A stretch of DNA of 7,252 bases from Geobacter sp. UBA698 (GTDB taxonomy: Bacteria; Desulfobacterota; Desulfuromonadia; Geobacterales; Pseudopelobacteraceae): assembly GCA_002298925.1 (NCBI GenBank), contig DBMM01000150.1, forward strand, positions 31,936 through 39,187. The letters are read 5' to 3'. Below, piece after piece: positions 1 through 6,191 of the stretch (the stretch's first letter is position 1; the number at the start of each line of letters is the position of its first letter). Under the pieces are notes generated by a model that was given only the letters and a program-made list of their open reading frames with translations, was not told where the DNA came from and did no database searches. The position numbers and the translations under genes are program-made.

Positions 1-948
1 ATTGATTCCCACCGGATGTTTCTCACGGCGATCCACCGGTATCTGATCAGCGCATCTTTGGCCGCCTTGGTGTTTGCCTGCATCTTGAACTACCTCATGA
101 CCCGGAAGTTTCTGCGACCCCTCTTTCAGATGACCGCCATAACCAGACAAATCGCCAGCGGCAACTACCGCGAGCGCGTGAACGTAGCAACCTCCGACGA
201 AGTGGGCCAGTTGGCTCAATCCTTCAACCAGATGGCTGACAGCCTCGAAAAGATTGAGCTGCTGCGCAAGAACATGGTGTCGGACATGGCCCATGAGTTG
301 CGGACCCCGCTCACCAACCTCAGGGGGTGCATGGAAGCACTGAGCGACGGGGTGGTACCTGCCTCAAAGGAAACATTTGCAATACTCGAAAACGAATCCT
401 TGCGGCTGGTCCGCCTGGTCGAGAATCTGCAGCAACTTGCACGTGCAGATGCGGCAAAGGCGTATCTGGATCGAAAGAAAATCTCTCTTCATGACCAATT
501 GCGGCAAATTGTGGATCTCTATCAGTACAACCTTCAGGAAAAGGGACTGACCGTTGAATGGCGTCTCGAACCGGGGACACAAACTGTTTTCGCCGACCGG
601 GATAAACTGCTGCAGGCGATCCGTAATCTCGTGGACAACGCCTGGAAGTATTCACCTCCCCAGGGCACTATCACAATCTCCACCACCCTGAGCAACGATT
701 GGATCAAGACCATCGTTGCCAACCAGGGCGAAGGAATCGACGAAAAGAGTCTCCCCTTCATTTTTGAACGCTTTTATCGCGCCGAGCACTCCCGGTCACG
801 GGATGCAGGCGGTGCAGGCATTGGCCTGGCGATCGTCAAGGAGCTGATCGAAGCCCACGGCGGGCGCGTTGGCGCCGAAAGTAGCCCATCCTGGACCTCC
901 ATCTGGTTCACCCTTCCTTCCAGCCACTCATCTTTACAGAATCTTTAA
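1..948 (+). CDS. Sensor histidine kinase, 5'-truncated by the window edge (TM-HAMP-HisKA-HATPase)
   Basis: Membrane-bound sensor kinase of the OmpR-partner type: it would autophosphorylate on His and pass phosphate to a response regulator, probably encoded just upstream, outside the window. The frame is open from base 1 (five codons precede the Met at 16), so the sensor part and first membrane helix are missing. Numbering from that Met: a membrane helix at about 10-29, HAMP at 30-80, and the HisKA H-box HELRTP with phospho-His at residue 93. The ATPase domain has an N-box (LVDNAWKYS, 206-213), a G1-like NQGEGI (236-241), an F-box (FERFYRA) and a G2 box (GGAGIGLAIVK, 265-275). Asn replaces the usual Asp of the G1 D-x-G-x-G; related kinases show the same, so it is probably active. 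The stop is 97 bases before the methionine sulfoxide reductase start, same strand. Family is secure; stimulus is not visible. Confidence 0.93.
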   Translation: MDSHRMFLTAIHRYLISASLAALVFACILNYLMTRKFLRPLFQMTAITRQIASGNYRERVNVATSDEVGQLAQSFNQMADSLEKIELLRKNMVSDMAHELRTPLTNLRGCMEALSDGVVPASKETFAILENESLRLVRLVENLQQLARADAAKAYLDRKKISLHDQLRQIVDLYQYNLQEKGLTVEWRLEPGTQTVFADRDKLLQAIRNLVDNAWKYSPPQGTITISTTLSNDWIKTIVANQGEGIDEKSLPFIFERFYRAEHSRSRDAGGAGIGLAIVKELIEAHGGRVGAESSPSWTSIWFTLPSSHSSLQNL

Positions 949-954
949 ATTACA

Positions 955-978
955 AAAATATTCCCTTAACCATATTTT
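955..978. promoter_or_regulatory. AT-rich inverted repeat upstream of msrBA (possible operator or promoter element)
   Basis: AAAATAT (955-961) and ATATTTT (972-978) form a perfect 7-base dyad around a 10-base centre, in the 97-base gap between the kinase and the Msr fusion. A TTTACA hexamer at 933-938 could be a -35 element, but no good -10 follows at standard spacing. AT-rich dyads arise easily by chance, so this is only a candidate regulatory site. Confidence 0.25.
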
Positions 979-1045
979 GTTACGTTTTATTCAAACGGAA
1001 TGGTTCTTCTGGCCCTTCAGCGATGTCAACAAAGGGGATCAAGTC

Positions 1046-2104
1046 ATGTTTCAAAATAATATCAGCTCGATCATAATAGTAATTGTCGGATTACTGGTTG
1101 TCGCAATTTTGCTGGCAATGACTCTTACGCCCAAACGTATCCATCATGCAACCGGAGAGGAAGCAAACATGTCGAAAAAAGCGTATTCAGAGGAAGCGCT
1201 GAAGAACCGGCTGACGCCGATGCAGTATCATATCACCCAGGAATCGGGCACCGAACCTCCTTTCAACAACGAATTCTGGAATGAACACCGTGATGGGCTG
1301 TACGTCGATATCGTCAGCGGCGAACCATTGTTCTCTTCGAAAGACAAGTTCGATTCCGGCACCGGTTGGCCCAGCTTCACGAAACCGGTCGAAAGGTCCA
1401 ATGTGATAGAAAAAAGGGATATCGGCTTCAGCATGATCCGCACCGAGGTCCGATCCAAAGAGGCGAATTCCCATCTGGGGCACGTGTTTGACGACGGCCC
1501 GAGGGACAAAGGGGGGCTGCGCTACTGCATCAACTCGGCGGCTCTTCGTTTTATTCCGGTGGAGGATCTGGAAAAGGCCGGGTATGGCACGTACTTGCCG
1601 CTCTTCGGCAAGCATGCCCAGGCCGCACCGGCAGTACAGGTAGTAACGTTAGCCGGGGGATGTTTCTGGGGGATGCAGGATCTTTTACGCAAGCAACCAG
1701 GGGTAATTACGACGGAAGTAGGCTATACTGGAGGCAAGGTACCGAACGCAACCTACCGGAACCATGAGGGACATGCCGAGGCGGTAAGGATTGAATTCGA
1801 TCCGGCCAAGACCAGCTTTGAGGCCCTCCTACGCTTCTTCTTTCGGATGCACGACCCGACAACGTTGAATCGTCAGGGAAACGATATGGGATCCAGCTAT
1901 CGAAGCGCCATCTTCTATCATGATGATGAGCAGAAGCGGATAGCGCAGAAGGTAAAGGCCGAGGTGGATGCCAGCGGTAAGTGGCAACGACCCGTTGTTA
2001 CCGAAATCACGCCTGCCGGTCCCTGGTGGCGTGCCGAGGACTATCATCAGGATTATCTGGAGAAAAATCCCGGAGGATACACCTGCCACTGGGTTCGCGA
2101 TTAG
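1046..2104 (+). CDS. msrBA: Membrane-anchored bifunctional methionine sulfoxide reductase B/A fusion
   Basis: Reduces both methionine-R-sulfoxide (MsrB half) and methionine-S-sulfoxide (MsrA half) in oxidised proteins. The chosen ATG at 1046 has AAGGGG (1032-1037) eight bases upstream and gives 352 aa. A hydrophobic helix at about 8-27 has no lipobox, so it reads as a signal-anchor placing the enzyme on the outer face of the inner membrane. MsrB spans about 46-172, with SGTGWPSF (104-111), HLGHVFDDGP and catalytic Cys161 in RYCINSAAL. MsrA spans about 198-350, with GGCFWG (catalytic Cys206), GYTGG and a C-terminal GGYTCHW whose Cys347 is the likely resolving residue. MsrB lacks the two zinc CxxC pairs and has Thr106 where many MsrBs carry the resolving Cys. 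A second in-frame ATG at 1169 has its own AGAGGA and would give a soluble 311-aa form. The frame is open upstream to 869, inside the kinase gene, but no start there is as good. Confidence 0.95.
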   Translation: MFQNNISSIIIVIVGLLVVAILLAMTLTPKRIHHATGEEANMSKKAYSEEALKNRLTPMQYHITQESGTEPPFNNEFWNEHRDGLYVDIVSGEPLFSSKDKFDSGTGWPSFTKPVERSNVIEKRDIGFSMIRTEVRSKEANSHLGHVFDDGPRDKGGLRYCINSAALRFIPVEDLEKAGYGTYLPLFGKHAQAAPAVQVVTLAGGCFWGMQDLLRKQPGVITTEVGYTGGKVPNATYRNHEGHAEAVRIEFDPAKTSFEALLRFFFRMHDPTTLNRQGNDMGSSYRSAIFYHDDEQKRIAQKVKAEVDASGKWQRPVVTEITPAGPWWRAEDYHQDYLEKNPGGYTCHWVRD

Positions 2105-2111
2105 CAGTTGC

Positions 2112-2139
2112 TTGAAATTTTACAACGAGCGGTTACACT
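2112..2139 (+). promoter_or_regulatory. Candidate σ70 promoter of the Met-rich exported protein gene
   Basis: TTGAAA (2112-2117, 5/6 to consensus) and TACACT (2134-2139, 4/6) are separated by 16 bases, just after the msrBA stop and 40 bases before the next start codon. No terminator is visible between msrBA and the small gene, so read-through co-transcription is also possible. Confidence 0.4.
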
Positions 2140-2178
2140 AAAACGATGGATTAATTATTGCATTCAAGGAGATGTGTT

Positions 2179-2454
2179 ATGAAAAAAATAACAACAATGG
2201 TAATGGCCGCTTTTCTCGTCAGTTTCTCAGCTCCTCTGATTACCCAGGCTGTCGATCATCAGGAGGAATACTCCTGCAAGGTTGAGGCACGTAAATGCAT
2301 GTCCGACATCTCGGCCATTCAAGCCAAGATGAAAAAAATGAACGAAGATATCAAAAAAGGCACTGTCTATTCGAAGGAAGACATGATGAGGTTGGAGAAG
2401 AGCATCAGCGAACTGCAGCAGGCAATTGACAAAATGAAGCCGATGAAGAAGTAA
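2179..2454 (+). CDS. Small exported Met/Lys-rich coiled-coil protein, function unknown
   Basis: The start at 2179 is fixed by AAGGAGAT (2166-2173) and by a textbook signal peptide right after it; an in-frame TTG at 2158 is less likely. The product is 91 aa: basic MKK, hydrophobic core to about residue 18, and a probable signal peptidase site after TQA (residue 24). The mature 67 residues contain 7 Met (41, 51, 54, 69, 70, 86, 89; about 10%), 13 Lys and two Cys (33 and 40). The rest is a polar, probably helical coiled-coil chain ending MKPMKK. I do not recognise a named family. The gene follows a membrane-tethered methionine sulfoxide reductase and ends at a strong terminator. A role as a sacrificial methionine oxidant sink or an Msr substrate is inferred from composition and position. 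A metal-binding or chaperone-like periplasmic helix is an alternative. Confidence 0.8.
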   Translation: MKKITTMVMAAFLVSFSAPLITQAVDHQEEYSCKVEARKCMSDISAIQAKMKKMNEDIKKGTVYSKEDMMRLEKSISELQQAIDKMKPMKK

Positions 2455-2481
2455 AACTGATTTCTGAAGTAATACACTAAG

Positions 2482-2522
2482 ACAATGGGGGGTAACTAAT
2501 AGCTACCTCTCATTGTTTGTTT
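2482..2522 (+). terminator. Rho-independent terminator of the Met-rich protein gene
   Basis: Arms 2482-2494 and 2504-2516 pair over 13 positions, two of them G-U, around a 9-base loop, and are followed by TTGTTT. The two G-U pairs would be C-A mismatches in a minus-strand transcript, and the minus side has no U-run, so the signal works on the + strand. It closes the msrBA/small-protein unit. Confidence 0.8.
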
Positions 2523-2650
2523 AGATCAAAATTGTCATTTACGTCTGCAATATTTTCAACTTTTGCAAGAAAGCGCACTGATGCGCCTTGCAGTAGATGT
2601 CCTGCCTCGTCAGCTTCAGTTCTGGAAAAGTGAGCCTTGCGGCCGGCCAT
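2510..2650 (-). CDS. Possible 46-aa small ORF, function unknown
   Basis: An ATG at 2650 opens a 46-codon frame on the minus strand that begins MAGRKAHFSRTEADEAGHLL and ends with TGA at 2510-2512. AAGAGG lies about nine bases upstream of the ATG, a fair ribosome binding site. The predicted protein is soluble, with a basic N-terminus, a likely helix (RTEADEAGHLLQ) and an acidic Asn/Asp-rich tail; its composition is protein-like rather than random. Its last codons overlap the right arm of the terminator of the opposing gene. I recognise no family and see no convincing promoter. It could be a real small gene, the remnant of a longer one, or a chance ORF. Confidence 0.35.
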   Translation of the reverse strand: MAGRKAHFSRTEADEAGHLLQGASVRFLAKVENIADVNDNFDLNKQ

Positions 2651-2879
2651 GATAGATATAGCCTCTTACAAGTGATAACTTATTTTGTACCTGGGAATAA
2701 CCCACCAAACACATTACCGGCATGTTACACCCGACAGCAAGCTGCGAGATGATGGAAAAAATTGCATGAAAGCGAGAATAAATATAATTAATCAAGTGGG
2801 TTGCAAGATATGATCTACATTAGATTGCGGTTTTAGTTCGAATGTTGAGATTCTGCCCCCTAGTCGCGTTTCTATTGAC
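2651..2879. other. Intergenic stretch before the IS element, no gene seen
   Basis: No frame of useful length or coding character was found on either strand. A perfect TATAAT sits at 2783-2788, but the nearest -35-like TTGCAT (2763-2768) is only 14 bases away, so a promoter cannot be claimed. On the minus strand this would be the upstream region of the small 46-codon ORF. No riboswitch, tRNA or repeat array was recognised. Confidence 0.5.
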
Positions 2880-2881
2880 TA

Positions 2882-2902
2882 GTGTCCCGTTTGGTTAGTT
2901 CT
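2882..2902 (+). repeat. IS630 terminal inverted repeat (transposase 3' end side)
   Basis: Begins GTGTCCCGTTTGG and ends GGTTAGTTCT. It matches the reverse complement of 4019-4039 at 18 of 21 positions, with mismatches at positions 6, 10 and 11. The transposase TAA stop lies inside it. Confidence 0.9.
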
Positions 2903-3983
2903 TTCCAGTAATTCCAGCACTTGTTTTTGCTCTTTGAACAGACTCAATAATTGCTGCTGCGCTCTTGGTCCACTTGAACGGCTTGGCGGTGGTTGCATTG
3001 TGAACCTCAATGAAGCGCTGAATCTCTTTTCGCAATGCTGCGACGCTAGTGAACACTCCCCGATAGATTGAGCGTCGCTCCAACTGGGAAAACCAGCTTT
3101 CCACCGCATTTAACCATGAGGCACTGGTCGGCGTAAAATGCAGGGTTATCCGAGGGTTGTCCGCCAGCCACCTCTGTACCTCAGCGGTCTTATGGGTGCT
3201 GCTGTTATCCAGAATAATGTGTAAATCAAGTTTCTTTGGGGTTGAACGTTCTATCCGCTGTAGGAAGTCAAGGAACTCCTTGGCCCGGTGGCGCTTGGTT
3301 ACTCGTCCCATGACTTCGCCGGTCAGGATGTCAAACGCGGCATACAAGCTCATCGTGCCGTTACGTTTGTAATCGTGGGTACGACGTTCAATCTGGCCGG
3401 GTCTCAGTTGCAACATCGGCTGCGTCCGGTCAAGAGCCTGAATCTGGGTCTTCTCGTCTACCGACAACACCATGGCATTGTCGGGAGGATTCATATAGAG
3501 GCCGACGACATCGACGACCTTTTCGGCAAATTGCGGATCATTGCTGATCTTAAAGCTCTTTAAACGATGAGGCCTCAGATCAGCCGCTTCCCAAATCTGC
3601 CGTACCTGCCACGTGGTAATTCTGGCGTACTTGGCCATGAGGCGCACGCTCCAGTGAGTTGCCTCATGGGGAATCCGCTCCACGGTCAGTTTTAAAACCT
3701 CCTTGACCTTCTGGTCAGTGAGCTTTCTGGGCTGGCCAGAGCGGGGCAGATCGGAAAGCCCTTCGATTCCAGACTTTTTGAAGCGGCCCCTCCATTTATA
3801 AACCGCTTTAGTTGAAGTCTTGGTCGTAGAAGCTATTGTTTCGACAGGCTCGCCGTCAGCACACATAAGGACGATGCGAGCGCGCAATACCAAGCTCTGG
3901 GCCGTCTTAGATGACCGAAGCAGTGTTTCCAAGGCCTGTCGGTCACTCGCTGACAATTCGATAAGTTCAGTTGTTCGTGCCAT
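2895..3983 (-). CDS. IS630 family transposase (DDE)
   Basis: Catalyses cut-and-paste movement of the surrounding element. From the ATG at 3983 it is 362 aa; a GTG at 3992 would add three residues, and neither start has a clear ribosome binding site. An N-terminal helix-turn-helix region at about 40-75 (IASTTKTSTKAVYKWRGRF) would bind the terminal repeats. It is followed by a linker (PRSGQPRKLTD) and a second winged-helix-like segment at about 88-135. The catalytic triad is Asp176 (LSVDEKTQ), Asp259 (IILDNSSTH) and Glu295 (WLNAVESWF), the last two separated by 35 residues, as in IS630/mariner enzymes. The length is normal for the family and the frame is uninterrupted, so it is probably functional. 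Confidence 0.95.
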   Translation of the reverse strand: MARTTELIELSASDRQALETLLRSSKTAQSLVLRARIVLMCADGEPVETIASTTKTSTKAVYKWRGRFKKSGIEGLSDLPRSGQPRKLTDQKVKEVLKLTVERIPHEATHWSVRLMAKYARITTWQVRQIWEAADLRPHRLKSFKISNDPQFAEKVVDVVGLYMNPPDNAMVLSVDEKTQIQALDRTQPMLQLRPGQIERRTHDYKRNGTMSLYAAFDILTGEVMGRVTKRHRAKEFLDFLQRIERSTPKKLDLHIILDNSSTHKTAEVQRWLADNPRITLHFTPTSASWLNAVESWFSQLERRSIYRGVFTSVAALRKEIQRFIEVHNATTAKPFKWTKSAAAIIESVQRAKTSAGITGKN

Positions 3984-4018
3984 GAGAAGCACAATAGCAC
4001 AATTAGATATTTTCAGAT

Positions 4019-4039
4019 AGAACTAACCGCACGAGACAC
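4019..4039 (-). repeat. IS630 terminal inverted repeat (transposase 5' end side)
   Basis: Read on the minus strand it begins GTGTCTCGTGCGG and ends GGTTAGTTCT, pairing with 2882-2902 at 18 of 21 positions. It lies 36 bases upstream of the transposase ATG, so any transposase promoter must be in or very near this repeat or in flanking DNA. Confidence 0.9.
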
Positions 4040-4090
4040 TAGGGCCAAAACATTTTTCCATCTGGCCGCAACGGGGGAATGAGCTAGACA

Positions 4091-5020
4091 TTACTGATGG
4101 CACAGACTGGAAATGAGATCATTCGGCTGGTCCTCCCACAGGCTGCCGGAAACCTCCAAAAATGCCTTTAGCAAGGTGGTGCAATAGCTTTTACGGCGTT
4201 TCAAAAGCGTAAGGGAGCGTTTAAGCATCAGTGGACTTGCTACTTCGACAAGCAATCCGTGTTCAATCTCTCGCTGAACAGCCAGTCGCGAAAGGCAACC
4301 CACTCCGAGTTCTGCGGAAACTCCATTCTTGATGGCTTCCGTATGGCCAAACTCCAGATGGATCGAATAGCTGATCCCGGCTTTTTCCATGGCATCTTCA
4401 AAGACCTCCCTGGTTCCGGACCCTTTTTCACGCACAATCCAAGGGGCTGTTGCCAACATTGCCGGTGCTACCATCTTCTCAGAGGCCCATGGATGATCTT
4501 TGCCTGCTATCACAACAAGTTCGTCGTCACGCCAATGAACGGATACAAGACATCTGCTGTGGCATGGCCCTTCAACAAAAGCAATATCGAGTTCACCAGC
4601 TTCGAGCCAGTCAGCTACCTGCTGGGTATTGCCTACCTGCAATTCCACCCTTGTTTTAGGGTGCTTTCTTGCAAAAGCCCCTAAAATCACCGGCAGGAGA
4701 TAATTACCAATCGTGGTACTTCCCCCTACCAGCAAGTCACCCGCCAATTCCTGTTCACCATTACCCTGTAACAGCAACTCAACGTGTTTGACGGCCTGGA
4801 GAATCTTCCGGGATTCATTGAGTAGCAGACGGCCATGATCATTCAGTATAAGGCGTCTGCCGCATCTTTCGAACAAGGGGGCCGCGCTCAACTGTTCCAA
4901 TTGCGACAAAGCCATGCTTACTGCTGACTGGGTCAGAAACAGTTTTTCTCCAGCCTTGGTAACGCTGCCGGTGGCAGCAATTTTTTCGAAAATTTCCAAT
5001 TGTCGAATAGATAGAGACAT
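4091..5020 (-). CDS. LysR-family transcriptional regulator, CysL/YeiE-like
   Basis: DNA-binding regulator of 309 aa, the usual LysR length. The N-terminal winged helix-turn-helix covers about 1-65, with the helix-turn-helix near 17-39 (SVTKAGEKLFLTQSAVSMAL). A linker helix runs to about 90 and a periplasmic-binding-protein-like effector domain covers about 92-295. The opening of that domain (VGGSTTIGNYLLPVILGAF) resembles the CysL/YeiE branch, known for sulfur-assimilation or sulfite-related control; that assignment is from memory of the family. The gene is divergent from a UPF0324/YeiH-type transporter, the arrangement seen for yeiE/yeiH in enterobacteria, so the transporter is its likely target. 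The start at 5020 gives the canonical LysR N-terminus, although the ribosome site (TAGGT) is weak. A dyad 10-28 bases upstream of its start suggests autoregulation. Confidence 0.93.
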   Translation of the reverse strand: MSLSIRQLEIFEKIAATGSVTKAGEKLFLTQSAVSMALSQLEQLSAAPLFERCGRRLILNDHGRLLLNESRKILQAVKHVELLLQGNGEQELAGDLLVGGSTTIGNYLLPVILGAFARKHPKTRVELQVGNTQQVADWLEAGELDIAFVEGPCHSRCLVSVHWRDDELVVIAGKDHPWASEKMVAPAMLATAPWIVREKGSGTREVFEDAMEKAGISYSIHLEFGHTEAIKNGVSAELGVGCLSRLAVQREIEHGLLVEVASPLMLKRSLTLLKRRKSYCTTLLKAFLEVSGSLWEDQPNDLISSLCHQ

Positions 5021-5029
5021 GTATCAACC

Positions 5030-5048
5030 TAATTGATGTTTACAATTA
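5030..5048. promoter_or_regulatory. Candidate LysR operator in the divergent lysR-yeiH promoter region
   Basis: TAATTG (5030-5035) and CAATTA (5043-5048) form a perfect 6-base dyad around 7 bases; its core TTG-N7-CAA fits the LysR-type T-N11-A rule. It lies in the 97-base gap between the two divergent genes, next to the lysR start, where autorepression and activation of the transporter gene would both be possible. A TATGAT at 5071-5076 could be the transporter -10, but it has no good -35, as is common for activator-dependent promoters. Confidence 0.55.
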
Positions 5049-5117
5049 ATATTATTCATTTTTATTTATATATGATTTTGACTATTGTTTCAACAGCCCA
5101 TGTGAAAGGAGGCTGGT

Positions 5118-6050
5118 ATGAAAAATCATTATGTAATGAAGGCGGTATTCTGGGTAGGGTTGTTCTTCTGTTGCTGGCCTGAGGTCAGCGCTCCCATGGC
5201 GTTGATAGCAGGCATTGTCTTTGGAGTAATGATCGGCAATCCCTGGAGTTCAGCCATGTCTTCCTGGAGCAGGCGCTTATTGCAGCTATCCGTGGTTGGC
5301 CTGGGGTTCGGCATGAACCTGCCGGAACTACTTAAAACCGGGCGAGATGCATTTCTTTACACTGCAGTCAGCATCGGTTTTACTATGACTGTGGGGTATC
5401 TGTTGGGAAAGTTTTTTAAAACGCCGCATCGTACCTCATCCCTGATCTCTTTCGGCACAGCTATCTGTGGTGGGAGCGCCATAGCTGCCATGGCCCCGGT
5501 TATCAAGGCAGAGTCCGAAGAGACCGGCGTAGCTCTGGCAACAATCTTTACCCTCAACTCAATTGCCTTGCTCCTGTTTCCACCTGTTGGGCACCTTCTG
5601 GGCATGGAGCAGCGGCAATTCGGACTCTGGTCGGCACTGGCCATCCACGATACCAGCAGCGTCGTAGGTGCGGCTGCTGCATACGGCAGCCTTGCCCTGG
5701 CTATCGGAACAACGGTCAAACTGACCAGAGCGTTGTGGATTATGCCTTCCGCCCTTGTTGCCAACTGGTTTTCCAAGTCGACAGGGAAGGTGAAATTTCC
5801 GCTTTTCATCATTGGTTTCATTATTGCCGCTGCCATAAAGACATTGTTGCCTGGGCTTGATCAGCTTTGGAATCCTCTGAACAGTCTTGCAAAGCAGAGT
5901 CTGGTGGTGACCCTTTTTCTGATCGGATGCGGTCTCACCAGGGAAGTGCTGAGCAGGACAGGTGTAAAACCAATGGCACAAGGGGTAATACTATGGTTGC
6001 TTGTCTCAATTACAAGCGGTGTGGCTATTATGACAGGCTTCATTCGATAG
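5118..6050 (+). CDS. UPF0324/YeiH-family membrane transporter (putative sulfate exporter family)
   Basis: Integral inner-membrane protein of 310 aa with about nine to ten hydrophobic helices (for example about 8-20, 25-40, 79-98, 109-128, 137-158, 227-245, 260-277, 286-306). Family signatures are GTAICGGSAIAA (113-124) and IHDTSSVVGAAAAYG (176-190), typical of UPF0324 proteins annotated as putative sulfate exporters. The real substrate is not established; a sulfur oxyanion is suggested by the family name and by the divergent CysL/YeiE-like regulator. The start at 5118 is supported by a very strong AAAGGAGG (5105-5112) five bases upstream. The protein is full-length and intact. No clear terminator follows it, so read-through into the σ54 activator gene is possible, although that gene has its own promoter candidate. 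Confidence 0.92.
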   Translation: MKNHYVMKAVFWVGLFFCCWPEVSAPMALIAGIVFGVMIGNPWSSAMSSWSRRLLQLSVVGLGFGMNLPELLKTGRDAFLYTAVSIGFTMTVGYLLGKFFKTPHRTSSLISFGTAICGGSAIAAMAPVIKAESEETGVALATIFTLNSIALLLFPPVGHLLGMEQRQFGLWSALAIHDTSSVVGAAAAYGSLALAIGTTVKLTRALWIMPSALVANWFSKSTGKVKFPLFIIGFIIAAAIKTLLPGLDQLWNPLNSLAKQSLVVTLFLIGCGLTREVLSRTGVKPMAQGVILWLLVSITSGVAIMTGFIR

Positions 6051-6077
6051 GGAGATCGGCTGCAACAGAAAAAGTGA

Positions 6078-6105
6078 TTGACATCATGCTTAATGCCAAT
6101 ACTAT
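6078..6105 (+). promoter_or_regulatory. Candidate σ70 promoter of the σ54-activator gene
   Basis: A perfect -35 TTGACA (6078-6083) is followed after 16 bases by TACTAT (6100-6105, 4/6 to the -10 consensus). It lies between the transporter stop and the activator start and would give a leader of roughly 80 bases. No terminator is visible before it. Confidence 0.55.
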
Positions 6106-6191
6106 CGCTCTGATTTCAGTTTGTTTCTCTCTCAGACTTTTGCACGTAAAAAGAGCATAGATTCTTCAGCTCCGGGAGTTTCGTACAGATC

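Larger units (their letters stand above)
2882..4039 (-). mobile_element. Complete IS630-family insertion sequence (1158 bp)
   Basis: The element is bounded by imperfect 21-base terminal inverted repeats and flanked on both sides by TA (2880-2881 and 4040-4041), the target dinucleotide that IS630/Tc1-mariner elements duplicate. One intact DDE transposase fills it on the minus strand, with its stop codon inside the 2882-2902 repeat. No passenger gene is present. It sits downstream of the lysR gene in a gap, so it appears not to have broken a gene. No internal frameshift or deletion is seen, so it may still be mobile. Confidence 0.93.

Noticed and set aside
869..1045. Extending the Msr fusion upstream to the ATG at 869
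   Set aside because: That start is inside the kinase gene, adds unfamily-like residues and lacks the good ribosome site seen before 1046.
1594..1612. Perfect 7-base hairpin (CTTGCCG/CGGCAAG, 5-base loop) at the MsrB-MsrA junction
   Set aside because: It lies inside the continuous reading frame, has no U-run and encodes ordinary linker residues; a chance or RNA-level role cannot be told apart.
4041..4066. GGCCA...TGGCC inverted repeat just right of the IS as a lysR terminator
   Set aside because: The stem is only 5 bases with a 15-base loop and no U-run on the minus strand.
2856..4076. C-run left of the IS and G-run right of it as arms of a stem split by the insertion
   Set aside because: Pairing beyond the five G-C positions is poor, so this is probably coincidence.
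5078..5105. TTGACT (5079-5084) as -35 of the transporter promoter
   Set aside because: The -10 position would fall against the ribosome binding site, leaving almost no leader and no -10 match.
5946..5994. TGGCAC near the 3' end of the transporter gene as a σ54 -24 element
   Set aside because: No TTGC-type -12 element follows at the required spacing and the site is within coding sequence.
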